Source: Streptomyces violaceusniger (GTDB lineage Bacteria > Actinomycetota > Actinomycetes > Streptomycetales > Streptomycetaceae). Taken from it: 64,000 nucleotides of DNA. The translations under genes were made by a program, and so were the position numbers. Under the pieces are notes generated by a model. The model was not told the DNA's origin and did no database searches. It saw only the letters and a list, made by a program, of their open reading frames with translations. The stretch lies in NCBI GenBank assembly GCA_005405945.1, contig BJHW01000001.1, positions 8,804,001 through 8,868,000 on the forward strand. Reading direction: 5' to 3'. Position 1 is the first letter of the stretch; each line of letters begins with the position of its first letter. Positions 18,542 to 28,861 of the stretch are shown in pieces.

Positions 18542-19531
18542 ATGACCGCGCGTTCCACCGCCACCCTTCCGGCGGCGATCACGGCCACCGGACTGACCAA
18601 GTCCTACGGTGACAAGCCGGTGCTCAAGGGCATCGACCTGAGCATCCCCGAGGGCACGATCTTCGCCATGCTCGGGCCCAACGGCGCGGGCAAGACCACC
18701 ACCGTGCAGATCCTCTCCACGCTGATATCCGCCGACTCCGGCCAGGCCCGCGTCGCGGGCCACGATCTGGTCCGTGACGCCGATGCCGTGCGCGCCGCGA
18801 TCGGCGTCACCGGCCAGTTCTCGGCCGTGGACAATCTGCTGACCGCCGAGGAGAACCTGCTCCTCATGGCGGATCTCCACCATCTGGACCGCCGAGAGGG
18901 ACGGCGGCGCGCCGCCGAACTACTGCGCCGCTTCGACCTGACCGAGGCCGCCCGCAAGCCCGTCGTCACCTTCTCGGGCGGTATGCGCCGCAAGCTCGAC
19001 CTGGCGATGACCCTGGTCGGCGATCCGCGCATCATCTTCCTCGACGAGCCCACCACCGGGCTCGATCCGCGCAGCCGCCGCACCATGTGGGAGATCATCC
19101 GCGGACTGGTCGCCGACGAGGGCGTCACCATCTTCCTGACCACGCAGTATCTGGAGGAGGCCGATCAACTCGCCGACCGCATCGCCGTCCTGGACGATGG
19201 CACGCTGGTCGCCGAGGGCACCGCGGAGGAGCTGAAGCGCCGGATCCCCGGTGGCCACATCCGCCTCCGGTTCACCGATGCGGCCGGACTCGACGCGGCC
19301 ACCGGCCTCTTCGGCGTCGCCGCACCCGACCGCGAAGCGCTCACCCTTCAGGTCCCCAGCGACGGCGGCATCCCCACCCTGCGGGCCGTCCTCGCCGTCC
19401 TGGACGACGCGTCGATCGAGCCCGAGGGGCTGACCGTGCACACCCCGGATCTCGACGACGTCTTCCTCACCCTCACCGGCCACTCCGGCTCCGGCGAGCG
19501 CGCCGGCACCGCGAAGGAGAGCATCCGATGA
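18542..19531 (+). CDS. DrrA-type ABC transporter ATP-binding protein
   Basis: A 329-residue daunorubicin-resistance-type ABC ATPase. Walker A is GPNGAGKTT, the signature FSGGMRRKLDLA, Walker B IIFLDEPTTGLD, and the H-loop lies near FLTTQYLEEADQLADRI. A C-terminal DrrA-type extension follows. The start at 18542 is chosen because it follows AAGAGACAGGA; an in-frame ATG 21 codons upstream has no such signal. It overlaps the permease gene by ATGA, so the two are translationally coupled and form the exporter. Substrate unknown. Confidence 0.92.
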   Translation: MTARSTATLPAAITATGLTKSYGDKPVLKGIDLSIPEGTIFAMLGPNGAGKTTTVQILSTLISADSGQARVAGHDLVRDADAVRAAIGVTGQFSAVDNLLTAEENLLLMADLHHLDRREGRRRAAELLRRFDLTEAARKPVVTFSGGMRRKLDLAMTLVGDPRIIFLDEPTTGLDPRSRRTMWEIIRGLVADEGVTIFLTTQYLEEADQLADRIAVLDDGTLVAEGTAEELKRRIPGGHIRLRFTDAAGLDAATGLFGVAAPDREALTLQVPSDGGIPTLRAVLAVLDDASIEPEGLTVHTPDLDDVFLTLTGHSGSGERAGTAKESIR

Positions 19532-20336
19532 CCGCCCTGTCCTATGCCGCCCGCGACTCGCTGACGATGCTGCGCCGCAATCTGAAGCACGCACAGCGCT
19601 ATCCCTCCATGACGGCCTCGGTCGTGGCGATGCCCGTGCTGATGCTGCTGCTGTTCAACTACGCCTTCGGCGGGGCCCTCGGCGCCGGGATCGGCGGGAT
19701 GTCCGGCGGTGGCGCCGACGGCGGGGGAGCGATCGATATATCGACTATGTCGCGCCCGGCATCATCCTGATGGCCGCGACCTCCGGGGCCCTGGTCACCG
19801 CGGTGGGCATCTGCGTCGATATGACCGAGGGCATCGTCAACCGCTTCCGCACCATGGCGATCTCCCGGGCGTCCTTCCTCACCGGGCATGTCGTGGGCAG
19901 CGTGATCCAGACGCTGATCAGCATCGCCTTCGTCATCGGCATCGCGCTGCTCATCGGCTTCCGGCCGGATGCCACCCCCGTCGAATGGCTCGCGGTCGCC
20001 GGTCTGCTCGCCCTGGTCACGCTGGCGCTCACCTGGGTCGCGGCGGCGATCGGCCTGATGGCCAAGACCCCCGAGTCCGCGAGCAACATACCCTTGCCCC
20101 TGCAGTTCCTCCCCTTCATGGGCAGCGCCATCGTTCCCACGGAGTCCATGCCCGACGGGCTCCGCTGGTTCGCCGAGTACCAGCCCTTCACTCCGGTCAT
20201 CGAGACGCTGCGGGGTCTGCTGATGGGCACGGAGATCGGCAACAGCGCCCTTATCGCCCTCGCCTGGTGCGCCGCCCTGACGGTCGGCGGCTACCTCTGG
20301 GCGCGTACGGCCTACCAGCGCTCCGCCAAGCGGTAG
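19528..20336 (+). CDS. DrrB-type ABC-2 permease (frame-broken)
   Basis: The membrane partner of the preceding ATPase: about 270 residues, six hydrophobic segments, first one in MPVLMLLLFNYAFGG. The ABC-2 signature region (AKTPESASNIPLPLQFLPF...) is typical of DrrB. A single added base near 19737 joins MTALSYAARDSL... to the second part (YVAPGIILMAATSG), giving a normal-length protein. Ends 82 bp before the convergent M1 peptidase, with a hairpin terminator between. Confidence 0.85.
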
Positions 20337-20374
20337 GCCGTACCCGACAGCGCCGCCGCGTCGCGGAGGCGCCA

Positions 20375-20409
20375 GGCCCCGGCCGGGGTGGGGGGACCCG
20401 GCCGGGGCC
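20375..20409. terminator. Bidirectional hairpin terminator
   Basis: A 13-bp perfect stem (GGCCCCGGCCGGG at 20375-20387, complement at 20397-20409) with a 9-nt loop lies between the convergent ABC permease and M1 peptidase genes. Confidence 0.7.
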
Positions 20410-20417
20410 CGGGTGGC

Positions 20418-21908
20418 TCAGCGTCCGTGGGCGCTGTGCGTGTCCTGGATCCGCTGCCACGACTTCGGCCGCACCGGCGCCTTGGCCGGGCTCAGCTCCG
20501 CCGCCCGCGCCTGCGCCGCGGCCGGCTTCGACGGGGTGAACAGCCAGGTGTCGAAGAGCGAGGCCAGCGGCTTGCCCGACACCTTCTCCGCATAGGTCAC
20601 GAAGTCCTTGACGGAGGCGTTCCCGTACCGGTGCTCCGCCGTCCAGCCCTTCAGGATCGCGAAGAAGTCCTTGTCGCCGATGTGGTTCCGCAGCGCCTGG
20701 AGGGCCAGCGCGCCCCGGTCGTACACCGCGTCATGGAACTGGTTCTCCGGCCCCGGGTCGCCCGGCTCGACCTTCCAGAAGGGGTCGTCGGCCGGGTAAG
20801 AGGCGTAGGTGTAGTCCGCCAGCTCCTGCGCGGTGCCCTCGCCCTCCTTCTCCGACCACAGCCACTGTGCGTAGCTGGCGAAGCCCTCGTTGATCCAGAT
20901 GTCGCGCCAGTCCTTCAGCGAGACGCTGTCGCCGAACCACTGATGGGCCAGCTCATGCACGACCAGCGAGGTGTTCGCGCCCTTGGCGAACCCCTTCGGG
21001 CTGTAGAACGGCCGGGTCTGGGTCTCCAGCGCGTAGCCCGTGGGCACATTGGGCACATAGCCGCCCAGCGCGTCGAAGGGGTACGGGCCGAAGACGGTGG
21101 ACTCCCAGTCCACGATCTCCGCCGACCGCTCCACGCTCGCCCGCGCCGCCCCCGCGTTGTCCCCGAGGTCCTTGCTGTAGGCGTTGATCACCGGCAGACC
21201 GTTGGCGGTGGTGTCCGTCGTGATGTCGAACTTGCCGACCGCCAGCGTGGCCAGATACGTGGCCTGCGGCTTGCTGGAGCGCCAGACGTAGCGGGTCCAG
21301 CCCAGCTTCGAACTGGTCGACTGGAGGGTGCCGTTGCTGATCGCCTGTGTTCCGTCCGGCACGGTCACCGACACGTCGTAGGTGGCCTTGTCCAGCGGAT
21401 GGTCATTGCTCGGGAACCACCACCACGCCGACTCCGGCTCATTGGCCGCGATCCCGCCGTCCGGGGTGCGCAGCCAGGAGGTGAAGCCGTTCGCCACGAC
21501 CTTCGAGGGCGTACCGCTGTAGCGCACGACCACGGTGAAGGGGCGGCCGGAGGTGAGCGGCGCGGCCGGGGTGATCTCCAGCTCATGGTCCCCGGTCGCC
21601 TTGAAGGCGGCCTTCTTCCCGCCCACCAGCACCTCGCTCACATCGAGCGCGAAGTCCAGGTTGAACCGGGACAGATCCTGCCGGGCGTCGGCCACGATCG
21701 TCGCCGTGCCCTCCAGCCGGTCCGTCTTCGGCTGGTACCTCAGCCTCAGGTCGTAGTGGGAGACGTCGTACCCGCCGTTGCCGTACGAGGGGTAGTAGGA
21801 GTCCCCGATGCCGGGGGCGCCCGGCGTGGCATCGGCCGCCGATGCCGGGATCGCCAGCAGCAGGCAGGCCGCGGCCGCGCCCGGTACGAGGAGTCTGTGG
21901 TGACGCAC
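20418..21908 (-). CDS. Secreted M1-family metallopeptidase
   Basis: A 496-residue zinc aminopeptidase-like enzyme. A Sec signal peptide (LLVPGAAAACLLLAIPASAADA) shows export. The catalytic HELAHQWFG (HExxH) is followed 18 residues later by the third zinc ligand in NEGFA. The N-terminal beta-domain and a short catalytic domain are present, but the large C-terminal helical/ERAP1-like domain of full aminopeptidase N (about 850 residues) is absent. This matches the compact secreted M1 group found in streptomycetes. Divergent from the X-Pro dipeptidyl-peptidase gene and probably part of the extracellular peptide-degrading set. Confidence 0.92.
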   Translation of the reverse strand: MRHHRLLVPGAAAACLLLAIPASAADATPGAPGIGDSYYPSYGNGGYDVSHYDLRLRYQPKTDRLEGTATIVADARQDLSRFNLDFALDVSEVLVGGKKAAFKATGDHELEITPAAPLTSGRPFTVVVRYSGTPSKVVANGFTSWLRTPDGGIAANEPESAWWWFPSNDHPLDKATYDVSVTVPDGTQAISNGTLQSTSSKLGWTRYVWRSSKPQATYLATLAVGKFDITTDTTANGLPVINAYSKDLGDNAGAARASVERSAEIVDWESTVFGPYPFDALGGYVPNVPTGYALETQTRPFYSPKGFAKGANTSLVVHELAHQWFGDSVSLKDWRDIWINEGFASYAQWLWSEKEGEGTAQELADYTYASYPADDPFWKVEPGDPGPENQFHDAVYDRGALALQALRNHIGDKDFFAILKGWTAEHRYGNASVKDFVTYAEKVSGKPLASLFDTWLFTPSKPAAAQARAAELSPAKAPVRPKSWQRIQDTHSAHGR

Positions 21909-22093
21909 GAGTCCTCCAACTCGTAGGGGAGAACGATCACTCGTGACCCTATGTACTCCTCACACGCGCCTCACGTCCATCACGCCGTCCGACATCCAAT
22001 CGACATCCGGACGCAACGCGTATCGACTCGGACCCGCCCACGACACGTATCGCCCTCTTCTGTACAGGAGTTGACTCGCGCTACCGTCCGCCC

Positions 22094-24220
22094 GTGCTGC
22101 TACCGACGCGGACATCCCGCATCCCCTGGACCACACTCGTGCTGTCGGCGGTCACCGCGCTGGTCGCCGCCGCCGTATCGCTACTGCCGCCGCTCGGCGC
22201 ACCGGCCGCCCACGCCGCTTCCGCCGCTCACGCCGCTCACGCCGCTTCCGCCGCTCACGCCGCTTCCGCCGCTCACGCCGCTTCCGCCGCTCACGCCGCT
22301 TCCGCCGCTCACGCCGCTCACGCCGCTTCCGCCGTGCAGAGCAGATCGGACAGCGAAGCGGACAGCCCGTCAGAAAGCAGACCGGTCTACTCCTACGAGG
22401 ACGCCATCCGCGAATCCGTATGGGTGGACACCACGATCGACGGCGACGGGGACGGACGGACCGACCGGGTCGCCGTCGACATCGTGCGACCGCGCGAACC
22501 GGCCGCTCAGGGCCGCCGCATCCCCGTCATCATGGACGCCAGCCCGTACTACTCCTGCTGCGGGCGCGGCAACGAGAGCCAGACCAAGACCTATGACGCG
22601 GCCGGGAACCCGGTCCGATTCCCGCTCTTCTACGACAACTACTTCGTCCCGCGCGGCTACGCCACCGTCCTGGTCGACCTCGCCGGAACCAACCGCTCCG
22701 ACGGCTGTGTGGACATCGGCGGCCGCTCCGACATCCTCTCCGCCAAGGCCGTGGTCGACTGGCTGAACGGCCGCGCGACCGCGTACCGCACCCGCACCGG
22801 CGGGCAGACGGTCAAGGCGAGCTGGACCAACGGCGCCACCGGCATGATCGGCAAGAGCTACGACGGCACCATCGCCAACGGGGTCGCCGCCACCGGCGTC
22901 AAGGGGCTCAAGACCATCGTGCCCATCGGCGCCATCTCCTCCTGGTACGACTACTACTTCGCCAAGGGCGCCGCGCTCTTCGACTCCGGCCCCGACGGGC
23001 TCTCGGACGCCGTCGAGAGCGACGACGCCCACGCCCGCTGCGCCGCCGTACAGAAACGTCTCGTCGAGGGCGCCCCGCGCAACGGCGACTGGACCAGCCT
23101 GTGGACCGCCCGCGATTACGTCCCGGACGTGGACAGGGTGCGGGCCAGCGTCTTCGCCGTCCACGGGGCGCAGGACCTCAACGTCCGCACCAAGCACCTC
23201 GGCCAGTGGTGGAACGCCCTCGCCGACGCGGGCGTCGAGCGCAAGATCTGGCTCTCCCAGACCGGGCATGTCGACCCGTTCGACTTCCGGCGCGGGGAGT
23301 GGGTGCGCACCCTGCACCGCTGGTTCGACCACTACCTCCTCGGTATCGACAACGGCGTCGAGCGCGAGCCGATGGCCGATGTCGAGCGCGCCCCCGACCA
23401 GTGGTCCACCGACCAGGTCTGGCCCCCCTCCGGCACCCGGCAGACCACCCTGCGCCCGCGCGGCGGCGCCACGGCGGGAGTGGGCGTCCTCGGCACCGAG
23501 CGGGCCGAGCCCGGCGCGACCGAGACCTTCACGGACGACCCCGCGCTGAGCGAGGCCGACTGGTCCTCGGCGATCGACACCTCGACGCCCGGCAAGGCGG
23601 GCTTCACCACCGGTCCGCTCACGAAGGACCTGCGGCTGTCCGGCTCCGGCACGGTCACCGTCACCGCCACGCCCTCCACCACCAGCGCCCACCTCTCCGC
23701 GGTCCTGGTCGACCTCGGCCCGGCCACCATCCGCGACTACTCGGCGGCCGGCGAGGGGATCACCACCCTCGACCGGCGCACCTGCTGGGGCAGTGGCACG
23801 GAGGGCGACAGCGCCTGCTTCAAGGAGACCGCCGCCGACAAGGAGGACGTGGACTACACGGTCTTCAGCCGGGGCTGGGCCGACCTCGGTCACTTCGCGG
23901 ACGACGGCAAGGGCCGTCCGCTGACCCCGGGCAAGGCGTACACCATCACCCTCGACCTCGCGGCGACCGACCATGTCGTCCCGGCCGGCCACCGCCTCGG
24001 CCTGATCATCGCCGGTACGGACGCGGGCCTCGTCGAACCGCCGTCCACCACCCCGCGGCTGACCCTGGACCTGCCCCGCACCTCGGCCCGTCTGCCGCTG
24101 GTCGGCGGTGCCCCGAAGGCCGCGGCCGCGCCCTCGCGCGCGGCGGCCACACCGCCCCTGAAGGGCGTACGGGCCCCGCACCACCGGACCCCGCTCCCGT
24201 CCCTGTCCGCCCGCGACTGA
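22094..24220 (+). CDS. Secreted X-Pro dipeptidyl-peptidase (S15, CocE/NonD family)
   Basis: A 708-residue serine peptidase that removes X-Pro dipeptides. After a hydrophobic signal segment (LVLSAVTALVAAAVSLLPPL), an Ala/His/Ser repeat of about 43 residues bridges to the catalytic domain. The nucleophile is in GKSYDGT, the acid in HGAQDLNV and the His in QTGHVDPF. A C-terminal jelly-roll domain (from about residue 440) ends the protein. The GTG at 22094 is favoured because it immediately precedes the signal peptide. The upstream sequence is short of a clear Shine-Dalgarno sequence, so leaderless translation is possible. Together with the M1 and M14 enzymes it would strip peptides to amino acids outside the cell. 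Confidence 0.88.
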   Translation: MLLPTRTSRIPWTTLVLSAVTALVAAAVSLLPPLGAPAAHAASAAHAAHAASAAHAASAAHAASAAHAASAAHAAHAASAVQSRSDSEADSPSESRPVYSYEDAIRESVWVDTTIDGDGDGRTDRVAVDIVRPREPAAQGRRIPVIMDASPYYSCCGRGNESQTKTYDAAGNPVRFPLFYDNYFVPRGYATVLVDLAGTNRSDGCVDIGGRSDILSAKAVVDWLNGRATAYRTRTGGQTVKASWTNGATGMIGKSYDGTIANGVAATGVKGLKTIVPIGAISSWYDYYFAKGAALFDSGPDGLSDAVESDDAHARCAAVQKRLVEGAPRNGDWTSLWTARDYVPDVDRVRASVFAVHGAQDLNVRTKHLGQWWNALADAGVERKIWLSQTGHVDPFDFRRGEWVRTLHRWFDHYLLGIDNGVEREPMADVERAPDQWSTDQVWPPSGTRQTTLRPRGGATAGVGVLGTERAEPGATETFTDDPALSEADWSSAIDTSTPGKAGFTTGPLTKDLRLSGSGTVTVTATPSTTSAHLSAVLVDLGPATIRDYSAAGEGITTLDRRTCWGSGTEGDSACFKETAADKEDVDYTVFSRGWADLGHFADDGKGRPLTPGKAYTITLDLAATDHVVPAGHRLGLIIAGTDAGLVEPPSTTPRLTLDLPRTSARLPLVGGAPKAAAAPSRAAATPPLKGVRAPHHRTPLPSLSARD
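22208..22335 (+). repeat. Coding 18-bp minisatellite in the peptidase gene
   Basis: About seven imperfect copies of an 18-bp unit (GCTTCCGCCGCTCACGCC) encode Ala-Ser-Ala-Ala-His-Ala repeats directly after the signal peptide. Copy number is likely variable between strains because the unit keeps frame. Confidence 0.85.
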
Positions 24221-24327
24221 CCCGCGCCGGTGGGTCCCCGCCGCCGCGCGGGGGCCCGCCGGCGGCGCGCCCGGCAGGACGCCATCACCGATATCACCCC
24301 GCATCCCCTCACCCCAGGAGGTCCTTC

Positions 24328-25650
24328 GTGTTCTCGCGGTCACCCCTCATCCGCAGCGCCGCCTGCGGCGCGATCGGTGCGCTGCTGACCGGGTCGTTCC
24401 TCAGCGCGCCCGCGCGGGCCGAACAGCGCCCGCCGCGTACCGGGTTCGAGGTCAGCCATGGCGCACGGTGGACCACCCAGGCCGAGGAGACGGACTTCCT
24501 CACGGCCGTCGACAAGGCCGCCCCGCGCGTCGCCGTCGACCGCATCGGCGCCACCGCGCAGGGGCGGCCGCTGCGGCTGGTGCGGATCGGCGCACCGGCC
24601 GCGCCCGCCGACCCGGCCCGGGCGGCGCGCGGCAACGTCCTGCTGCTGATCTGCTCCCAGCACGGCGACGAGCCCTCCGGCCGCGAGGCGTGTCTGACCA
24701 CCATCCGCGACCTCGCCTACGCCAAGGACGGCCGGACCCGGCGCTTCCTGGAGCGCACCCAGGTGCTCGTCGTCCCGACCGCCAACCCCGACGGCCGCGC
24801 CGCCGACACCCGCGGCAACTCCGACGGCGTGGACATCAACCGCGACCACATCGCGCTCTCCACCGCCGAGTCCCGCGCGATGGCGGGCGTCATCCGCGAC
24901 TGGCGCCCGGACACCGTCTACGACCTGCATGAATACGGTGCCACCGAGCCGTACTACGTGAAGGACCTGCTGGCGCTGTGGCCGCGCAACCTCAACACCG
25001 AAGCCCCGGTGCACCGCGAGGCGCGCACCCTGTCGGACGCCTATGTGCGCCCGAGCGTCGAGGCCGCGGGCCACACCACCGGCGTCTACGGCATCTGGAC
25101 CGACCCCGAGACCGGCGAACCGGTCAAGCAGGTGGCGGGCGACGGCCAGGAGCGGATCCTGCGCAACACCGCGGGCGTCAAGGCCGCCGTCGGGCTGCTG
25201 GCCGAGACCCGGGTCGATCCGCTCACCGACGCCGAGAAGGCCGACCCCGCCCTCAACAACCGCCGCCGGGTGGGATCCCACCTGGCGGCCCTGAACGGCA
25301 CCTTCGACTTCATCACCCAGCGGCGCGCCCGGATCGAGGCGGCCACGACGGCGGCGCGGCTGGCCGGGTACGCCGACCGGGGCCCGGTCTACCTCGGCGG
25401 CGCCGACAACGAACCGCCGGAGGAGGGCACGGTCCTCCAGGACCCGCCGTGCGGCTACTGGCTGGACGCCGAGAGTTATGGCGAGGTGCGGGACGAGCTG
25501 GCCCTGCACGGGGTGACGGTGCGCCGCGTCAAGGGCGACGGAAGCGCCTTCGTACCGCTGCGCCAGTCGGCCCGCGCGCTGGTGCCGCTGCTGCTGGACG
25601 GCCGCGCCGCGTACCACCTCACCGAGGGGAAGCCGGTGGACGCGTGCTGA
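24328..25650 (+). CDS. Secreted M14-family zinc carboxypeptidase
   Basis: A 440-residue metallocarboxypeptidase with a signal peptide (LIRSAACGAIGALLTGSFLSAPARA). The zinc-binding H-x-x-E occurs as SQHGDEPSGRE, the third ligand in YDLHEYG, and the substrate-binding region in NPDGR and DINRDH. The GTG at 24328 lies 6 bp after an AGGAGGT ribosome-binding site, fixing the start. The C-terminal 120 residues form an extra domain of unknown role. It ends with PVDAC, whose coding DNA is duplicated just downstream. Third member of the secreted peptidase group. Confidence 0.88.
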   Translation: MFSRSPLIRSAACGAIGALLTGSFLSAPARAEQRPPRTGFEVSHGARWTTQAEETDFLTAVDKAAPRVAVDRIGATAQGRPLRLVRIGAPAAPADPARAARGNVLLLICSQHGDEPSGREACLTTIRDLAYAKDGRTRRFLERTQVLVVPTANPDGRAADTRGNSDGVDINRDHIALSTAESRAMAGVIRDWRPDTVYDLHEYGATEPYYVKDLLALWPRNLNTEAPVHREARTLSDAYVRPSVEAAGHTTGVYGIWTDPETGEPVKQVAGDGQERILRNTAGVKAAVGLLAETRVDPLTDAEKADPALNNRRRVGSHLAALNGTFDFITQRRARIEAATTAARLAGYADRGPVYLGGADNEPPEEGTVLQDPPCGYWLDAESYGEVRDELALHGVTVRRVKGDGSAFVPLRQSARALVPLLLDGRAAYHLTEGKPVDAC

Positions 25651-25670
25651 GAGCCGCAGCCGGTGGACGC

Positions 25671-25780
25671 GTGCCGACCTGTCGCCCCGACGGTGCTGAC
25701 CTGTGGCCCCGACGGTGCCGACCTGACACCCCGACGGTGCCGACCCGACACCCCGACGGTGCTGACCTGACGCCCTGACG
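25671..25780. repeat. 22-bp tandem repeat, 5 copies
   Basis: Five 22-bp units (type GTGCCGACCTGTCGCCCCGACG) with few mismatches lie between the M14 peptidase and the BCCT gene. Just before the array, a 17-bp direct repeat (25631-25647 and 25658-25674) copies the last codons of the peptidase gene, linking the array to slippage at the gene's 3' end. Confidence 0.8.
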
Positions 25781-25878
25781 GCACACGAAAACACCGACCC
25801 CACGGCCGGTGGCATGCATCTCCGGGTACTGGGTAGCCGGAAATCCGTCAGATAAACCCCCAGTGAAAGGTCTCTTGC

Positions 25879-27682
25879 GTGCCGCAGACAGGTACAACCA
25901 CGGGGGACGTCGGCGGCGATCCCCCGGTGACCGTGGATCTTCCCGGCTCCGACCCCGCCGGGCCCCATCGGACCCCCGGACGGACCGCGTGGTCTTCGGC
26001 GTCTCCGCCGCGCTCACGCTGGCCTTCGTCGTCTGGGGGTCCGTGGCCACCGACACCCTGGAGAGCGTCTCGAACAGCATGCTCTCCGGGCTGATCCACA
26101 ACGGTGGATGGGCCTTCGTCCTGGCCGCGTCGGGATTCGTGATATTCGCCCTCTGGCTGGCCATGAGCCGCTACGGCAAGATCACCCTCGGAAAGGAGGG
26201 CGAGGAACCCGAGTTCCGCACCGTCTCATGGGTCGCGATGATGTTCAGCGCGGGCATGGGCATCGGTTTGATGTTCTACGGCGTGAGCGAGCCGCTGTCG
26301 CACTTCATGACCCCGCCGCCCGGGACCGATCCCGGCACCGCGGCCGAGAAGATGCAGACCGCGATGTCCACCACGCTCTTCCACTGGACGCTGCACCCCT
26401 GGGCCATCTACGCGGTCGTCGGCCTGGCCATCGCGTACAGCACCTTCCGCCGCGGCCGCCGGCAGACCATCAGCGCGGTCTTCACTCCCCTCATCGGCTC
26501 CAAGAACGCCAACGGCTGGGGCGGCCGGGTCATCGACATCCTGGCCATCTTCGCCACGCTCTTCGGCTCCGCCGCCTCGCTCGGTCTCGGCGCGCTGCAG
26601 ATCGGCAGCGGTGTGGAGGTGCTGGGCTGGAAGAGCGACGTGGGCACCGGGCTGCTGGTCGCCGTCATCGCGATCCTGACGGTGGCCTTCATCGCGTCCG
26701 CCGTCTCGGGTGTCGCCAAGGGCATCCAGTGGCTGTCCAACATCAATATGGTGCTGGCGCTCTTCCTCGCGGTCTTCGTCTTCGTGGCGGGCCCGACCAT
26801 CATCATCCTCGATCTGCTGCCGACCTCGATCGGCTCCTACATCGGCGATCTGCCGCAACTGGTGGGCCGCACCGAGGCCACCGGCGGCAAGTCGGTCGCG
26901 GACTGGCTGAGCAGCTGGACGGTCTTCTACTGGGCCTGGTGGATCTCCTGGACGCCGTTCGTGGGCATGTTCATCGCCCGGATCAGCCGCGGCCGCACCA
27001 TCCGGCAGTTCGTGGGCGGCGTGATCCTGGTCCCGAGCACCGTGAGCCTGATCTGGTTCGCCATCTTCGGCGGTTCGTCGATGAAGCTGCAGGCCGCGGG
27101 GCGGCTGGGGAAGGAATCCACCCCGAGGGGCAGCTGTTCGGGGTGCTGGAGCAGTACCCGATCGCCGGGGTGATGAGCGTGCTGGTGATGATCCTCGTCG
27201 GCATCTTCTTCGTCTCCGGCGCCGACGCGGCGTCCATCGTGATGGGCACGCTCTCGCAGAAGGGCGCCTTCGAGCCGACCCGCTTCGTGGTCGTCTTCTG
27301 GGGCGTGGTCACGGGCGCGGTGGCGGCCGTCATGCTGCTGATCGGCGGCGGTGGGGGCGACGCCCTCACCGGGTTGCAGAACCTGACGATCCTGGTGGCG
27401 GCCCCCTTCACGCTGGTGATGGTGGGGCTGTGCTGGGCACTGCTGAAGGATCTGCGCCGCGATCCGCTGATCGTCCGGGGCGAGAAGGGCGAGGAGGCCG
27501 TCGAGATGGCGGTCATCGCCGGTCATGAGAAGTACGCGGGTGAGTTCGAGATCCGCATCGGCCCGGCGACCCCGCCCGACGCCGACTCCCCGTCCGGGAG
27601 CTCCCGCTCCGACACCCCGGCCGAGAACGAGGACGGCGCGGCCGGGTCGGGCGATCGCGCCCCGGTGGCCGACGCCCGCTAG
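25879..27682 (+). CDS. BCCT-family betaine/carnitine/choline transporter (frame-broken)
   Basis: A secondary transporter importing glycine betaine-type osmolytes. The BCCT hallmarks are present: FHWTLHPWAIYAVVGLAIAY, the substrate-site motif FYWAWWISWTPFVGMFIARI and SRGRTIRQFVGGV. About 12 hydrophobic helices are predicted, with hydrophilic N- and C-terminal tails. A GTG at 25879 opens a plausible acidic N-terminus. One added base near 25982 and one near 27113 (KGIHPEGQL) restores a protein of about 600 residues. The stop at 27682 is followed by a strong hairpin. Presumably osmostress-related; no control site was recognised. Confidence 0.88.
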
Positions 27683-27739
27683 CGTCCTCGGCCGCCGCTT
27701 TCAGGCGCGGCCGTGTCGTGCCGGACGCGGCCGTGTCGT

Positions 27740-27767
27740 GCCGCCCGGACCCACCGGTCCGGGCGGC
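27740..27767. terminator. Hairpin terminator after BCCT gene
   Basis: A perfect 12-bp stem (GCCGCCCGGACC at 27740-27751 and complement at 27756-27767) with a 4-nt loop, 57 bp after the transporter stop. Confidence 0.75.
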
Positions 27768-27817
27768 GCACCGCCGGTTACCCCCTGATACCGCCCCGAA
27801 CCGGGAATACTTGGGGC

Positions 27818-28861
27818 ATGACCTCCGAGTACGTGACCTTCGGGCTGGCCCTGGCGACGCGCGCGGGCGGTGTGCTGGCCGACGGCACGTACCAAACCCA
27901 CCGCGACTTCCTGGACTTCGTGGTGGACGGCAGACCCCTGCTGGCGCGCCTCGCCGACCTCGACGCGGTCTCACCGCTCGCCGCCGACATCGGGCCCTCC
28001 GCCCTCGCCGAGCAGGTGCGGGGGCTGCTGCTGGAGACGGAGGCGTCGCCGACCGGGAGCCGGTTCGTCCTCTACGGCTGTCCGGAGTGCGAGGGGCTGG
28101 AGTGCGGGGCCGTCACCGCCGTCATCGAGCGGGACGGTCCCGACGTCATCTGGCGTGACTTCGTCCGGCAGACCGGCGAGGCCCCGGACGTCGAGCGCGA
28201 CGGCTATCCCGGCCTCGGCCCCTTCCGCTTCCACGGCGAGCAGTACCGGACCACGCTGAAGGGGCTGCTGACCGCCGACGGCGCGCTCGCGCCCGAGATC
28301 CCGGCCGGCCCGAGGACGCTGCTGATCGGGCCGCGCGCCGCCGTCCTCGCCAAGCTGGCCGCCGCGCTGCGCCGCATCGGCATCGGCGCCGAGATCACCC
28401 TGGACGCGGCGGGCGCCCACGCGGATGAGCTGCGCAAATACGGTGCTGTGGTCTTCGGCCCGACGGTGGGTCAGGGCGAGCGTGACGCGGTCCGGGACGC
28501 CTTCGCGGCGGCGCGCTCCGACGCGGTGTGCGTCACCGCGCTCGCCCCGATCGTCCCCCTGCTCGTCGCCCAGGTCGAGCAGGCCTTGGACCGCACCCCG
28601 CACGACCGCCGCCGCCTCCTCGGCCTGACGACGGCGGCGGGCGGGGCCGAGGCGGTGGTCGAGATCTCGGCCACCTGCCGGGTGGCGCTTGTGGTCCATC
28701 GCCTGGACCGGCTGTCCCGGCCCCGTACGCGCGACCTCTTCGACGCCGTCCTGGACCCGGGCACCCACCACATTCCCCTGGACCCCCGTGCCGTCCGCGG
28801 CCGCTCCTACCTGGTGGCCCGCACGAACGACGCGGTCCGGGTCACACCCGTGGAACGGTAG
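27818..28861 (+). CDS. Uncharacterised protein with C-terminal Rossmann-like region
   Basis: A 347-residue cytoplasmic protein not assigned to a characterised family. The first half is acidic and contains YGCPECEGLECGAVTAVIE, a Cys-rich segment of three cysteines (CPEC...C) that could bind metal. The second half reads like an alpha/beta nucleotide-binding domain (PRTLLIGPRAAVLAKLAAALRRIG...YGAVVFG), similar in style to oxidoreductase-like Streptomyces proteins. No signal peptide. The ATG at 27818 lies at the usual distance from GGAAT/GGGG purines. It stands alone between the BCCT terminator and a 625-bp gene-free stretch. Function unknown. Confidence 0.6.
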   Translation: MTSEYVTFGLALATRAGGVLADGTYQTHRDFLDFVVDGRPLLARLADLDAVSPLAADIGPSALAEQVRGLLLETEASPTGSRFVLYGCPECEGLECGAVTAVIERDGPDVIWRDFVRQTGEAPDVERDGYPGLGPFRFHGEQYRTTLKGLLTADGALAPEIPAGPRTLLIGPRAAVLAKLAAALRRIGIGAEITLDAAGAHADELRKYGAVVFGPTVGQGERDAVRDAFAAARSDAVCVTALAPIVPLLVAQVEQALDRTPHDRRRLLGLTTAAGGAEAVVEISATCRVALVVHRLDRLSRPRTRDLFDAVLDPGTHHIPLDPRAVRGRSYLVARTNDAVRVTPVER

